The notes below the pieces were generated by a model that was not told where the DNA came from, searched no databases, and worked only from the letters and a program-made list of their open reading frames with translations. Below are positions 7,951 through 17,733 of a stretch of DNA of 64,000 nucleotides, piece by piece. The position numbers were made by a program, and so were the translations under genes. This DNA is from Cyanosarcina radialis HA8281-LM2 (GTDB lineage: Bacteria > Cyanobacteriota > Cyanobacteriia > Cyanobacteriales > CCAP-1448). The stretch lies in assembly GCA_019359615.1 (NCBI GenBank), contig JAHHHA010000021.1, positions 1 through 64,000 of the forward strand. Direction: 5' to 3'. Positions within the stretch are counted from its first letter, which is position 1, and each line of letters starts with the position of its first letter.

Positions 7951-10320
7951 TCAGATAAATCTACCGCGCGATCGCTTGCGCTGGATGCCAATTACAGATG
8001 GACGGGGCAAACCTGTAGCTTTACCTGCACCGCCATCGACAGTCGGCATATTACTCGGCCAGCTACTACCACGGGGGACGGTGCGCGTCTGATTGAAAAG
8101 ATTGCCGTTCGAGTCCAGCATTTCAATACTGCGACTCAGAAGGGTACCATCGTTAATTGGGCAATCTTCGCCGGGATGCTGTACCGCCAGAATTAGCGTA
8201 TCGCCCACAAAAGTTGGCCCGGTCATTTCGCAACGCACCGGACCGTAAGCGAAAGGTATGACTTGTCCGGCATTCGGCCCCCTGGTGGGTACGAAAAACA
8301 GCCAGTTATTGCCAAAAACCCCAGTGAAATTAGCCACATTACCAATCGCAGTGTGGTCGATGGTGTTTTGTTCGCCAGCGGCACCGACGTTAAAGCCGTT
8401 ATGGGTGCTAGTAGACATATCGGTCACACCCCAGATATTAGCTTGGCGATCGAATACTAAGTTATCGACGTTAGCAAAGCCATCTCCTGCAACCGTGCCG
8501 TCTTCTCCACCTTGAAGCAACTTCTGCCATCGGAAAGTCGTGCCCGTACCGTCAGCGCTACCTTCAATAATTTTGTAGAGTCCTCCCGACTGCTGCGTCG
8601 CATTGGGATTGGCATTATATTTGGCAACTACAAAAATGCGGGAATCTGGATACCCATCGCCACCAGGCGCACCATCGGTATAGGCAATAAAAACTTCTTT
8701 AGTGCGAGGGTGAACTTCAATATCTTCCGGTCGCGCTGTCGGAGTTCCCCCGACTAGATTGCCTGCTAAAAAGGCATCGCAAAGCATGGCACCTCTACTG
8801 CTGTAGAAGTCTGATAGTTTCTTCCCTCGGTAATCTGGTAAAGCAGTAGCTTCATTAGTTCGATCTAGGTTGAACGCACCGCCATCTGTGGTTTGACCTG
8901 CCACCCCATTGCGGCGCGGTAGCGGTAGGCGACCTTCCCTTTGGGCCGAACCAAGGGCCGCAAACTCTACCGAAGAAAGCTCGCTGGGTGGAATCGGATT
9001 GGTGGGAGTAGTCAACCACAACGGAATCCATCGACCAGTACCATCAGGGTTGAATTTAGCGACATACAAATTTCCTTGGGTTAAGAGGTCGCTGTTAGTC
9101 TTATCGGCAGGAAAAGTGACTTTACCATTACTGACATACTTCCAAGTATGACCGCCACGGCGATCGTCTCCCATATAAGCCACTAGTTTTTTGCCAATGT
9201 CTACCCGCAGGGCGATATTTTCATGCCGAAAGCGACCCAAGGCTGTGTGCTTGCGAGGACGAAAACCAGGGTTAGCGGGGTCGATTTCTACCATCCAACC
9301 GTATTTCTCGCCGACCAAACCGAATTCTTTGCCAGTAGTGCCCTCGGTGTAATCGGTTTGAGTGCCATCCGGTTTGACCGACTCTGTAACTCCGACAAAA
9401 AAATCGGTACTGCCTTGGAAATTCTCTTCGGCTGACAAAATGGTTCCCCAGGTCGTAGTGCCTCCAGAACAGTTAAATCCAGTGCCGATAATCTTATTTC
9501 CTAAGCCATCAGAACTGAGTTTGAAAACCTGCTGTGCGGCTGGTCCAGTACCAATTAAATAGTTTCGATCGCCGATTTGATAGCTTAAATATCCCCAAGA
9601 AGTGACAGTTTGATAGCCATCGGTACGCCCAGAGTTAATTCCTAATCCTGAAAGTCCGTGGATGCGTCGATTTTTGGAGTCTCGAACCACTTGATATCGC
9701 CCTCTGCGATTCGGCTTGGCAATCCGAACGATCGACCCCCCCATGTTATACATAAATTCTCCCAAGATCTCGCGATTCTTGGTAGTAGGTAAAGGTCGTC
9801 CGATGACTGGGGCAAATGTGGTCGATAGTCCCACCACATCAGCCGGAGTATCGGGCACTAGATCGGATATGGGGAAAGAGACGTATTCGTGATTTACCCA
9901 CAGATAACCGTCGTCATCATTTCTATCTAAAGAAATAAAGCCCGTGTAATCGCAGTTATAACCGAAGTATTCATCGGGGTTAGGAAATACGCGATCGCCC
10001 CATTTGACAATAGTATAACGCTCGTATTCTGGCGGCACTACCACATCGTCAACAACGTTATAACTAGTTAATTTAACGTTATTAGAAGGATTGACTATGC
10101 TTCCTTGACCTATACCTGTGGCTAAGAAACTTGGATTAGTTTTGTAGAGAGCCAAAGGATGAGGTAAGCGGACGGGAGTAAACCTCAAAGGAAAGTTTGT
10201 CGCTTTAGCACTATTGAGATCGTTACCAACTAATTTTTCTTGAATCTGAGAGCCTAAGACAGCAGTACCAGCACTGCCAGCAAAGAAAACTAGTAGTTGT
10301 CTGCGAGTTAAATTAGACAT
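7951..10320 (-). CDS. phoX: PhoX-family (DUF839) alkaline phosphatase, Tat-exported
   Basis: A 789-residue secreted phosphatase. The N-terminus has a twin-arginine signal (TRRQLLVFFAGSAGTAVLG), expected for a metalloenzyme folded before export. The remainder is the long DUF839 beta-propeller with typical stretches such as GTILSAEENFQG, YGWMVEIDP, HENIALRVD, and AGNLVGGTPTARPEDIEVHP. Known PhoX enzymes use calcium and iron and release phosphate from organic esters in the periplasm. The start at ATG 10320 places the Arg pair near the N-terminus; a TTG 11 codons upstream encodes only Cys-rich extra residues. Regulation by phosphate starvation is usual, but I did not recognise a Pho box. Confidence 0.9.
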   Translation of the reverse strand: MSNLTRRQLLVFFAGSAGTAVLGSQIQEKLVGNDLNSAKATNFPLRFTPVRLPHPLALYKTNPSFLATGIGQGSIVNPSNNVKLTSYNVVDDVVVPPEYERYTIVKWGDRVFPNPDEYFGYNCDYTGFISLDRNDDDGYLWVNHEYVSFPISDLVPDTPADVVGLSTTFAPVIGRPLPTTKNREILGEFMYNMGGSIVRIAKPNRRGRYQVVRDSKNRRIHGLSGLGINSGRTDGYQTVTSWGYLSYQIGDRNYLIGTGPAAQQVFKLSSDGLGNKIIGTGFNCSGGTTTWGTILSAEENFQGSTDFFVGVTESVKPDGTQTDYTEGTTGKEFGLVGEKYGWMVEIDPANPGFRPRKHTALGRFRHENIALRVDIGKKLVAYMGDDRRGGHTWKYVSNGKVTFPADKTNSDLLTQGNLYVAKFNPDGTGRWIPLWLTTPTNPIPPSELSSVEFAALGSAQREGRLPLPRRNGVAGQTTDGGAFNLDRTNEATALPDYRGKKLSDFYSSRGAMLCDAFLAGNLVGGTPTARPEDIEVHPRTKEVFIAYTDGAPGGDGYPDSRIFVVAKYNANPNATQQSGGLYKIIEGSADGTGTTFRWQKLLQGGEDGTVAGDGFANVDNLVFDRQANIWGVTDMSTSTHNGFNVGAAGEQNTIDHTAIGNVANFTGVFGNNWLFFVPTRGPNAGQVIPFAYGPVRCEMTGPTFVGDTLILAVQHPGEDCPINDGTLLSRSIEMLDSNGNLFNQTRTVPRGSSWPSNMPTVDGGAGKATGLPRPSVIGIQRKRSRGRFI

Positions 10321-10758
10321 GGAAATTTTGATTAGTTTGCAGCAGCAAGACAAAACCTGTAGAGTTTAAACCTCTATTCAAAAAAGCAGTTACAGGTAAT
10401 GTCTAGACAATTAAGAGAGAGCCAAACAGGAGAGAATTTCTAGATTTTCCAGCAATGAAGATGCAAAGCAGAAATTTAGATAGTTCATCAAGGAATATAT
10501 GACTTAAAAGTTAAGGCAAGTTAATCTAAGAGTAAATAATTTACTACTTTTCGGAATGTTTTTTATTAATTAAAAATAACCAGTTCTTAACCTTGGACTC
10601 GATCGCCCACTGGGACAGCCAGGACGGCTATCCCACAAGTCATGAGAGAAAGGCTATACATCCAAAGTTTGGATTTATGCAAGAGACTTATTCATGATTT
10701 TAAATAATAATTATGCTATAATTAAATACTGCAAGATTAGTATTTTTATATATAAACT
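10321..10758. other. 438-bp AT-rich intergenic region
   Basis: No gene seen. It holds an imperfect hairpin (10610-10636, TGGGACAGCC / GGCTATCCCA) that belongs to the GTGGGACAGGCTGGAAG repeat family also found at 37008 and 57863. It must also carry the promoters of the divergent phoX-like and glycosyltransferase genes, which I could not pin down. Confidence 0.5.
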
Positions 10759-11715
10759 GTGTTTTTTAGCGTTATTATTCCTACTTACAATCGCCGATCG
10801 ATTCTGGAAAAATGTCTGAAGGCATTAACACAGCAAAAGTTTAGTGCAGATAGTTCGATCGCAGGTTACGAAGTAATCGTAGTAGATGATGGCTCGACTG
10901 ACGGAACTTTGGAATGGCTAGAAGAGCATCAAGACAAGTTACCTAACGTGCGGTGGCGCAGCCTCTCTGAGGGACGACTGCTGACTCAAGCTCATGCCGG
11001 GCCGGCCGCCGCTCGCAACCTGGGAGTACGAGAAGCTATTGGAGATACGATCGTTTTCATCGACAGCGATTTGGTCGTAACTGAAAACTTTCTTCAAGCT
11101 CATGCCGATCGATTATTGGAAGGGCAGAAAAAAATTGGCAGCGATCGCCTCTTCACTTACGGTAGCGTCATCAATACTTGTAATTTTGAAAATCCCACAT
11201 CAGAACCATACAAAATCACCGATTTTTCTGCTGCCTATTTTGCCACTGGCAATGTTGCCATTCCCAGAAAATGGTTAGAACAAGCAGGGCTATTTGATAC
11301 GCAATTTACCCTTTATGGTTGGGAAGATTTAGAGCTAGGCGTTCGACTCAAAGAACTAGGATTGCAACTAATTAAATGTCCGGAAGCAGTCGGCTACCAC
11401 TGGCATCCGCCATTTAAATTAGAGCAAATATCTAACTTAATCGAGAAAGAAATTCAACGAGGAAGAATGGGAGTTTTGTTTTATCAAAAGCATCCCACTT
11501 GGGAAGTCAAAATGATGATCCAAATGACTTGGATACATCGCCTGTTGTGGGGAATTCTCTCTCTCGGTGGTACTCTCAACGAGCGGACAATGGCTCCATT
11601 ATTGCAATGGTCGATCGATCGAGGTAAACCCCAATTAGCTTTAGAAATCGCTCGCATATTCCTCAACTGGTATAACGTCCGAGCAGTTTATGCTGCTTAT
11701 AGGGAAATGAAGTAG
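10759..11715 (+). CDS. family 2 glycosyltransferase
   Basis: A 318-residue GT-A fold enzyme transferring sugar from a nucleotide-sugar donor. The N-terminus VIIPTYNRR, the VVDDGSTDGT nucleotide-binding strand and the metal-binding motif FIDSDLV are clear, and GWEDLELGVRLKELG supplies the C-terminal acidic motif. The only sensible start is a GTG. No other polysaccharide genes lie next to it, so the acceptor is unknown. Cytoplasmic or membrane-associated. Confidence 0.9.
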   Translation: MFFSVIIPTYNRRSILEKCLKALTQQKFSADSSIAGYEVIVVDDGSTDGTLEWLEEHQDKLPNVRWRSLSEGRLLTQAHAGPAAARNLGVREAIGDTIVFIDSDLVVTENFLQAHADRLLEGQKKIGSDRLFTYGSVINTCNFENPTSEPYKITDFSAAYFATGNVAIPRKWLEQAGLFDTQFTLYGWEDLELGVRLKELGLQLIKCPEAVGYHWHPPFKLEQISNLIEKEIQRGRMGVLFYQKHPTWEVKMMIQMTWIHRLLWGILSLGGTLNERTMAPLLQWSIDRGKPQLALEIARIFLNWYNVRAVYAAYREMK

Positions 11716-11720
11716 AAGGG

Positions 11721-11752
11721 GATGGGGAGATGGGGAGATGGGGAGATGGGGA
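11721..11752. repeat. octamer tandem repeat (GATGGGGA)4
   Basis: Four perfect copies of an 8-base unit right after the glycosyltransferase stop. Reverse-complement relatives occur at 15669-15727 and in ten copies at 23341-23420. Confidence 0.85.
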
Positions 11753-11790
11753 GACAAAGAGGAATTGTTCGCTTAACACTTAACACTTTC

Positions 11791-11848
11791 TGAACTCCTG
11801 AACTTCTGTTGGCGTAGCCTGCGCTCGGCGCATACTCCTGAACTTCTG
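11791..11848. repeat. dispersed repeat GGCGTAGCCTGCGCTCGGCGCATA
   Basis: A ~58-bp repeat; a near-identical copy sits at 55925-55983. The core also occurs, rearranged, at 44710, 52388 and 62680. It has no coding capacity. Confidence 0.8.
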
Positions 11849-11850
11849 AT

Positions 11851-12414
11851 TTATCTTCGATGAAATTCGATCGCATTTTCCATAATTTTGAGATCGTAAT
11901 TATCGAAGAAATCGTGACCTAGCAAGCCAATTTCTCCTTTGGGAGCGATCGCCACTTGCACGTTATTGACTACAGCATTGCTAACCGCGATCGATCGCAC
12001 CATCCCTGTAAGGAATTTCACTTCACTACCATCAGCAATTTGCGCTCGTACCGTCCCGGTGGGCTGAATTTTCAGAGCGTTTGCCATCTCTTGAGTAATC
12101 AAAGTGCCGCTAGCACCAGTATCTAACATCATTTCAAACGTTTGGCTGCCGTTGAATTTAACCTTAATAATTGGCACTTTCCCATAGCGACGTTCGATCG
12201 GTACTCGAAATACTCTGCTGTCGATCGCTGCTGGGGCTGAAACACCACAGAGTTTCCCCAAATTTACAGTTCTACCACTAGCAGTGACCATAAAACAGGT
12301 GCCAAGATTTTGAGCCATTACCCGACCGGAGAATGCGAACATCATCACAGTGGGGGCGATCGCCATTAAAATTATCTGACTAGTGGCAATGCACCGCTTG
12401 CCAGTATTTCTCAT
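11851..12414 (-). CDS. secreted retropepsin-like aspartic protease
   Basis: A 187-residue protein with a signal peptide (hydrophobic residues 11-33, cleavage near VMA-QN) and a single aspartic-protease half. MLDTGASGTLI carries the catalytic DTG, and IGLLGHDFFDNYDLKI is the typical C-terminal hydrophobic-Gly motif of clan AA retropepsins. One half only means it must dimerise to be active. TTAGGAGC precedes the ATG. Periplasmic or outer-surface location expected; substrate unknown. Confidence 0.85.
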   Translation of the reverse strand: MRNTGKRCIATSQIILMAIAPTVMMFAFSGRVMAQNLGTCFMVTASGRTVNLGKLCGVSAPAAIDSRVFRVPIERRYGKVPIIKVKFNGSQTFEMMLDTGASGTLITQEMANALKIQPTGTVRAQIADGSEVKFLTGMVRSIAVSNAVVNNVQVAIAPKGEIGLLGHDFFDNYDLKIMENAIEFHRR

Positions 12415-12582
12415 ATCTTGCTCCTAAGTTTTCGCACCTGTCTATTTTTAGATTACCCAAACTAGCTCAAAAATATGGTGTCAGGGTTGAGATTAACGAT
12501 CGATCTAGCAATTCTCAATTGAGTAAACTACATTCTTGTGAGGTAGGCAGGAAAGCCTGCCCCACTCCGGGAACCATGAACT

Positions 12583-13656
12583 ATGAAAGTTCGAGATATT
12601 GGAGAACAAGGGCTGTTAGAGCGATTGCAAAGCTTTTGTCCGCTAGAAATTATCGGCGACGATGCCGCAGTTCTAGCTGCAACTCCAGGGGAATTGTTGG
12701 TAGTTACTACCGATATGTTGGTTGATGGGGTGCATTTTAGCGATCGCACTACTTCCCCAGTCGATGCTGGTTGGCGGGCGGCAGCGGCTAATTTATCCGA
12801 CCTCGCTGCGATGGGCGCATCTCCAATAGGAATTACGGTGGCGCTGAGTCTCCCTGGCGATCTCTCGGTGAGTTGGGTAGAGCAACTCTATCAGGGATTA
12901 ACTGCCTGCTTGCAACATTACGATACTTCAATTGTGGGCGGCGATATTTGTCGTGCGCCGACAATCGCGGTTGCGATTACTGCCTTCGGCCGAGTTTCCC
13001 CTACCCATGTCATTCGCCGTTCCTCTGCTAGAGTTGGGGATGCGATCGTCATCACTGGAGTTCATGGCGCTGCCCGTGCTGGCTTAGAGTTGTTACTAAA
13101 TCCCGAACTCGGTCAAAACCTCTCTGAAAGTGAAAGAAACTTTCTCATTCAAGCCCATCAACGCCCAAAACCCCGTCTAGATGTATTACCTCTCCTGTGG
13201 GAGTTAAACGAGACAAGGGAGAGCGGGGAGAGTTTTCAACTCAACACTCAACACTCAACACTTCACACTTCATACGACACTCCACACTTCCGATTGGCTG
13301 GGATGGATAGCAGCGATGGTTTGGCAGATGCCGTCATTCAGATTTGTCGATCGAGTGGGGTTGGTGCTTCCCTGCAACGAAACTCGATTCCCATCTCTTC
13401 CGCACTCAACAAATTGGTATCGCCAGAGCAAGCCCTAAACTGGACTTTATATGGGGGTGAAGATTTCGAGCTAGTGCTTTGCCTTCCAGAAAAAACAGCC
13501 CAGATCTTCGTTAAAGAACTAGGCAGCGAGTCTACCATTATCGGAACAATCGACAACCGAGAGGGTGCTTGGTTAGTAGACGATCGAGGAGTTTACCCAG
13601 ACGATCGACTGACTCTCGATCGAGGATTTCAGCATTTTGCCCTCACCCCGCCATAG
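12583..13656 (+). CDS. thiL: thiamine-monophosphate kinase
   Basis: Phosphorylates thiamine monophosphate to thiamine pyrophosphate, the last step of cofactor synthesis. Seen: IGDDAAVL, TTDMLVDGVHF metal/ATP-binding motif, AAANLSDLAAMGA, VGGDICRAP, and the C-terminal GMDSSDGLADA and LYGGEDFELV. Compared with usual ThiL (about 325-335 residues) this one is 357: about 28 extra residues between LLWEL and RLAGMDSS are encoded by a heptamer repeat (AACACTC) and its flanks at 13212-13293. The insertion is in frame at the domain junction, so the enzyme is probably still active. Cytoplasmic. Confidence 0.93.
   Translation: MKVRDIGEQGLLERLQSFCPLEIIGDDAAVLAATPGELLVVTTDMLVDGVHFSDRTTSPVDAGWRAAAANLSDLAAMGASPIGITVALSLPGDLSVSWVEQLYQGLTACLQHYDTSIVGGDICRAPTIAVAITAFGRVSPTHVIRRSSARVGDAIVITGVHGAARAGLELLLNPELGQNLSESERNFLIQAHQRPKPRLDVLPLLWELNETRESGESFQLNTQHSTLHTSYDTPHFRLAGMDSSDGLADAVIQICRSSGVGASLQRNSIPISSALNKLVSPEQALNWTLYGGEDFELVLCLPEKTAQIFVKELGSESTIIGTIDNREGAWLVDDRGVYPDDRLTLDRGFQHFALTPP
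13229..13285. repeat. in-frame heptamer repeat inside thiL
   Basis: CAACTCAACACTCAACACTC and continuing degenerate copies encode QLNTQHSTLHTS within thiL. The same heptamer occurs between genes at 14219-14243. Confidence 0.75.
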
Positions 13657-13677
13657 CAGGTTCTTCTTCCTCTTGCT

Positions 13678-13710
13678 CCCTCTCCCGTGGGAGAGGGCTG
13701 GGGTGAGGGC
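13678..13710. repeat. palindromic 'gagaggg' repeat, copy 2
   Basis: CCCTCTCCC-GT-GGGAGAGGG followed by CTGGGGTGAGGGC, 22 bases after the thiL stop and just before the stop of the opposite VOC gene. It could serve as a bidirectional terminator hairpin. Confidence 0.75.
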
Positions 13711-13715
13711 TGAGT

Positions 13716-14096
13716 TCAGCTATAGCTAATAATCGATAAAATTGCCCCTTGAGGATCGGCAATTACCGCAAACCGTCCGACATCGGGAATATCCATTGGT
13801 GGAACTTTGATTTGTCCCCCCAACTCTTCTACCAGTTTGGCAGAGGCATCCACATCATTTACCGTAACGTATGTTCCCCAGTGAGGAGGCACAGCACCCA
13901 TATCGGGCGGCATAGTCATCAACCCACCCACTTCGGCATCCCCTGCCTTGAGAACCGTGTAAATCGAGCCTTCGATCGGGCGATCGTCCATTGTCCAGCC
14001 AAATAATCGGCCGTAAAATTCTTTTGCGGCTGTGGTATTGGTGGTCATCAACTCGCACCAACTAAAAGCCCCATGCTGTTTGAATGCGTTAGTCAT
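13716..14096 (-). CDS. VOC-superfamily (glyoxalase-like) protein
   Basis: A 126-residue vicinal-oxygen-chelate fold protein. It starts with FSWCELMTTNTTAAKEFYGRLFGW, where the opening strand and helix are typical of this family, and ends with GRFAVIADPQGA. Members range from glyoxalases and dioxygenases to resistance proteins, so the substrate cannot be named. Single-domain, so a dimer is expected. Cytoplasmic. Confidence 0.85.
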   Translation of the reverse strand: MTNAFKQHGAFSWCELMTTNTTAAKEFYGRLFGWTMDDRPIEGSIYTVLKAGDAEVGGLMTMPPDMGAVPPHWGTYVTVNDVDASAKLVEELGGQIKVPPMDIPDVGRFAVIADPQGAILSIISYS

Positions 14097-14255
14097 AAGC
14101 GTCTAACTGCTCGCAGCAGCCTCTATTATTAAGACCACATCATTATAGTACATTTGTACTAGATGTCAAGCATGGGGAGATGGGCAGAGAGGGCGAGAGG
14201 GTGAGAGTGAGAATAATTAACTCAACACTCAACACTCCTCACTCCTCACTTTAAT

Positions 14256-15269
14256 TTAAGCGACCCATTTTTCGCCGACGATTTCTGCCAGATCGACAAC
14301 TCGCTGGCTGTAACCCCACTCGTTGTCATACCAGGCCACCACCTTCACCATGTCGCCGCCCATTACCATTGTCAGGCTAGAATCGACGATCGAAGAAGCA
14401 TCAGTACCCCGATAATCGCAGGAAACCAGAGGCAAGTCGTTGTACTCTAGAATTCCTTTCATTGGACCTTCAGCGGCTTCTTTAAGGGCTTGATTGACCT
14501 CTTCAGCGAAAGTCTGCTTTTCTACTTGAACCACCAAATCGACCACAGAAACGTTAGGCGTTGGTACCCGCAGGGCAATCCCGTTGAGTTTTCCTTTCAG
14601 TTCCGGCAGTACCAAAGCCACGGCTTTAGCCGCCCCTGTAGAAGTGGGAACGATGTTGATGGCTGCTGCCCGCGCCCGCCGCAAATCGCGGTGAGACGCA
14701 TCTAACAGGCGTTGGTCGCCAGTATAGCTGTGGGTAGTAGTCATCGTCCCTTTGATGATGCCAAATTTTTCGTGCAATACTTTGGCAAAAGGTGCCAGAC
14801 AGTTAGTAGTGCAACTAGCGTTACTAATAATGTTGTGCTGATGGTGGTTGTAGTCGTTGTGGTTTACGCCTACTACGAAAGTTCCATCCTCGTTCTTCCC
14901 TGGAGCAGTAATCAACACTTTTTTAGCACCAGCTAATATATGTTTGGAAGCTCCTTCCTTGCTGATAAAAACCCCGGTTGATTCGATAATCAGATCGATT
15001 TGCCAATCCTTCCAGGGCAAGTTTTCTGGGTTGCGATCCGATACGCATTTGACCGTCTTGCCATTAACCGTAATGGAATTGTCATCTGCGCTAATGTCAG
15101 CGTTGAATATCCCCAACATCGAATCGTACTTCAGCAGGTGGGCGTTAGTCCTTGGGTCGGAGGTATCATTAACAGCGACTACTTCAAGGTGGCTCTTTTC
15201 TCTACCTGCCCAGCATCGCATGAAATTACGTCCAATGCGTCCAAAACCGTTAATCGCTACTCTAATCAC
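14256..15269 (-). CDS. gap2: glyceraldehyde-3-phosphate dehydrogenase, Gap2 type
   Basis: A 337-residue dehydrogenase, photosynthetic NADP-using type by its pattern. Rossmann motif [11 protein letters not shown], cofactor strand followed by [17 protein letters not shown], the catalytic Cys in SNASCTTNC, His in [10 protein letters not shown], and DNEWGYSQR at the C-terminus. Start is GTG at 15269 with AGGGCAAGG upstream, which gives [10 protein letters not shown]; the longer ORF to 15344 adds unrelated residues. In cyanobacteria Gap2 works in the Calvin cycle, and its lying opposite murC is a familiar cyanobacterial order. Confidence 0.95.
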   Translation of the reverse strand: MIRVAINGFGRIGRNFMRCWAGREKSHLEVVAVNDTSDPRTNAHLLKYDSMLGIFNADISADDNSITVNGKTVKCVSDRNPENLPWKDWQIDLIIESTGVFISKEGASKHILAGAKKVLITAPGKNEDGTFVVGVNHNDYNHHQHNIISNASCTTNCLAPFAKVLHEKFGIIKGTMTTTHSYTGDQRLLDASHRDLRRARAAAINIVPTSTGAAKAVALVLPELKGKLNGIALRVPTPNVSVVDLVVQVEKQTFAEEVNQALKEAAEGPMKGILEYNDLPLVSCDYRGTDASSIVDSSLTMVMGGDMVKVVAWYDNEWGYSQRVVDLAEIVGEKWVA

Positions 15270-15472
15270 AACGCCTTGCCCTCTGTATACAAGCTGAATA
15301 AATTCCGATTGATGACCCCGATCATACCGCAAACAGGACACCATTTCTTAAATAATTGCGATCGCCACAAGAGAGGGGAGAGGGGGGACGCGGGGAGGGG
15401 GGAGGTAATGGTGTAGAGGAGCAGAGGGACAGAGGAGAATTTTTAACTGCACGCTTCATACTTCCTGATGAG

Positions 15473-15600
15473 CTAGACGTTTGGATCTGAAGAGCGATCG
15501 ATATCGTCGCGCCTTACCCATCCCCGCCGCTGCCAATATTCATTACCCAGATCGTTATCGACAAAAACCTTGATGTGAGTTTTAAAAATCCCTATAAACT
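15473..15600 (-). pseudogene. possible remnant of a GNAT acetyltransferase C-terminus
   Basis: A short open frame reads VFVDNDLGNEYWQRRGW, which looks like the last strand-helix of a GNAT N-acetyltransferase, followed by a stop. Upstream the frame runs into the (CCCCATCT) tandem repeat, so the rest of the gene is missing. The call rests on this single stretch. Confidence 0.3.
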
Positions 15601-15668
15601 CCAGCTTCGACAAGCGACATCTCACGACTGGAGTTGAAAAAGCCAGAGGTATGGAGTTAGGAATTTTC

Positions 15669-15727
15669 TCCCCATCCCCCCATCCCCCCATCCCCCCATC
15701 TCCCCATCTCCCCATCTCCCCATCCCC
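15669..15727. repeat. tandem CCCCATCC/CCCCATCT octamers
   Basis: About seven imperfect 8-base units in the 704-bp space between gap2 and murC. Nothing else in that space (15270-15973) is recognisable apart from the possible GNAT remnant and AT-rich promoter DNA before murC. Confidence 0.85.
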
Positions 15728-15973
15728 TCATTTTTCCCGCGACAGTTTCCGAACAATCCCTCTCGGCTCGTGTATCTCAATATTAGGCAAGACCTTTGAG
15801 TAAACTCGACTAACTTCTAAGCAGCACGATCTCCCTGCTGCTGATAGTTCTTGATGACTATTTAAAGAAAAGCCTAAATATAAATTTTTTCTAATCTATA
15901 TCTTGAAAAAAGAATTCCTGATATGATAGCGCCATTTGAAGTCGCTTGTGATGTGGTGTGTAAGGAGTCAAAA

Positions 15974-17497
15974 ATGGATAATACAGTAGATCTTAGCGGT
16001 AAACCCTTTCATTTCATAGGCATTGGTGGCATTGGGATGTCAGCCCTAGCCCATATTGTAGCCAATCGCAATTTACCCGTCTCTGGTTCCGACATTCGCC
16101 CCAGCAACATCACCGAGCGCTTGCGATCGGCTGGAGTGCAGATTTTTATCGGCCAGCAAGCTACTAATTTGGACGCTTGGGGGCCTCTATCTGAATCGAC
16201 CTCACAAACTTTAGCGGTTGGGACCATAGCTAACGGTTCGGCTAGTAAATATTCGAGAACATCCAAAACTAGCAGTGTCGCCACCGCTCTTAAACCACCA
16301 GTCTCTTTACCACAAGTAATTTGCTCGACGGCGATTAATCCTGCTAACCCCGAACTGCGAGCGGCTTTAGAAAAGGGCTGTCCTGTTTTTCACCGCTCCG
16401 AACTCCTGGCAGCTTTAATTCGGGAATATCAAAGTATTGCTGTTGCTGGTACTCATGGCAAAACTACAACCAGCAGCATGGTTGGTTATCTGCTCCTCGA
16501 AGCCGGACTAGACCCAACTATTGTAGTTGGGGGAGAGGTAGAAGCTTGGGAAGGCAACGCCCGCGCTGGTAAGAGCGAATATTTGGTAGCTGAAGCCGAT
16601 GAATCTGATAAATCTTTAGTCAGGCTTGCGCCCAAAATCGGCGTGGTAACAAATATCGAACTGGATCATCCCGATCACTACGACAGTTTAGAAGAAGTAA
16701 TTAACATTTTTGAAACCTTTTCTCGGCAATGCGAGATTCTAGTGGGATGTATCGATTGCGAATTAGTCAGAACTCGCTTGCGACCGACTATTAGCTATAG
16801 CTTAGATCCAGAACTCGGTGCCGATTATAGCGTCGATCGCATCGCTTACAATCCTGATGGCACTACAGCGCGAGTATGGGAACGCGGAGAAATCTTAGGA
16901 GAGTTGGAATTAAAGTTGCTCGGCGAGCATAATCTGCAAAATGCCCTAGCTGCGGTGGCTATCGGTCGTTACTTGGGATTGGAATTCGAGACTATCGCTA
17001 AAGCCATGGCTACCTTTGCTGGCGCGAAACGCCGCTTTGAAGTTCGGGGTGAAGCTAACGGCATCCGCTTTATTGACGATTACGCCCACCATCCCAGCGA
17101 ATTGCTCGCTACCCTAGCCGCTGCCCGCTTGCAAGTCAAAGAATCGGGACGATTAGTAGCGATTTTCCAACCCCATCGTTACAGCCGGACCTTAACTTTC
17201 TTAGCGGAATTCGCTCGATCGTTTGTCGATGCCGATTTAGTGGTATTGACCGATATTTACAGTGCTGGCGAACCTAACTTGGGTCAAATCGACGGCGAAC
17301 GGTTAGCAGAACGGGTGAGTAATTATCATCCCCAAGTGAACTACCAAGAATCTATTCCTGCCGTGCGAGAGTTGCTCGGTCAGATTTTAAAGCCAGGTGA
17401 CTTGGCTTTATTTTTAGGAGCGGGCAATCTCAATCAGGTAATTCCTGAAGTAATGGCTCACCACCAAAAAGTTGACAAAACCCAGCTTGTCAAGTAA
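15974..17497 (+). CDS. murC: UDP-N-acetylmuramate--L-alanine ligase
   Basis: Adds L-Ala to UDP-MurNAc in peptidoglycan synthesis (cytoplasm). Features: HFIGIGGIGMSALA dinucleotide motif, ATP loop AGTHGKTTTSS, ADESDKS, NIELDHPDHY, GEHNLQNALAA, and DDYAHHPSE with the C-terminal domain. AAGGAG lies 8 bases before the ATG at 15974, so the upstream in-frame ATG at 15923 is not used. An extra Ser/Thr-rich stretch of about 40 residues (near residues 65-105) interrupts the N-terminal domain. First gene of a murC-murB-ebfC-phosphatase run. Confidence 0.96.
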   Translation: MDNTVDLSGKPFHFIGIGGIGMSALAHIVANRNLPVSGSDIRPSNITERLRSAGVQIFIGQQATNLDAWGPLSESTSQTLAVGTIANGSASKYSRTSKTSSVATALKPPVSLPQVICSTAINPANPELRAALEKGCPVFHRSELLAALIREYQSIAVAGTHGKTTTSSMVGYLLLEAGLDPTIVVGGEVEAWEGNARAGKSEYLVAEADESDKSLVRLAPKIGVVTNIELDHPDHYDSLEEVINIFETFSRQCEILVGCIDCELVRTRLRPTISYSLDPELGADYSVDRIAYNPDGTTARVWERGEILGELELKLLGEHNLQNALAAVAIGRYLGLEFETIAKAMATFAGAKRRFEVRGEANGIRFIDDYAHHPSELLATLAAARLQVKESGRLVAIFQPHRYSRTLTFLAEFARSFVDADLVVLTDIYSAGEPNLGQIDGERLAERVSNYHPQVNYQESIPAVRELLGQILKPGDLALFLGAGNLNQVIPEVMAHHQKVDKTQLVK

Positions 17498-17733
17498 AAT
17501 CCCATTGCTATTTTTAGCATTAAGATCGAAATTGGAGGGTAAAAATAATTTCAGGTCGGGGATCGGCCCGCGATCGAGTTAGATGAGGTAAAGAAAAACT
17601 AGAAATTTTGACAGGAAAAATAGATCGGGGAATTCTATACTTTAAGCAACTGAAATTCTCAAGGGAATAACAGTGGTGTGAATTTCTTGCTCTCAGCATC
17701 AATGAAGTAAGTATTTTTTGCGAGTGGTGTGCT

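Noticed and set aside
7627-8196. 189-residue plus-strand ORF
   Set aside because: Antisense to the PrlF-like remnant, the terminator and the end of the phosphatase; shadow of those sequences.
15473-15715. 80-residue protein starting MGRWGDGGMGGWGDG
   Set aside because: The N-terminal third is just the translated octamer repeat; only the last ~40 residues may be a decayed acetyltransferase.
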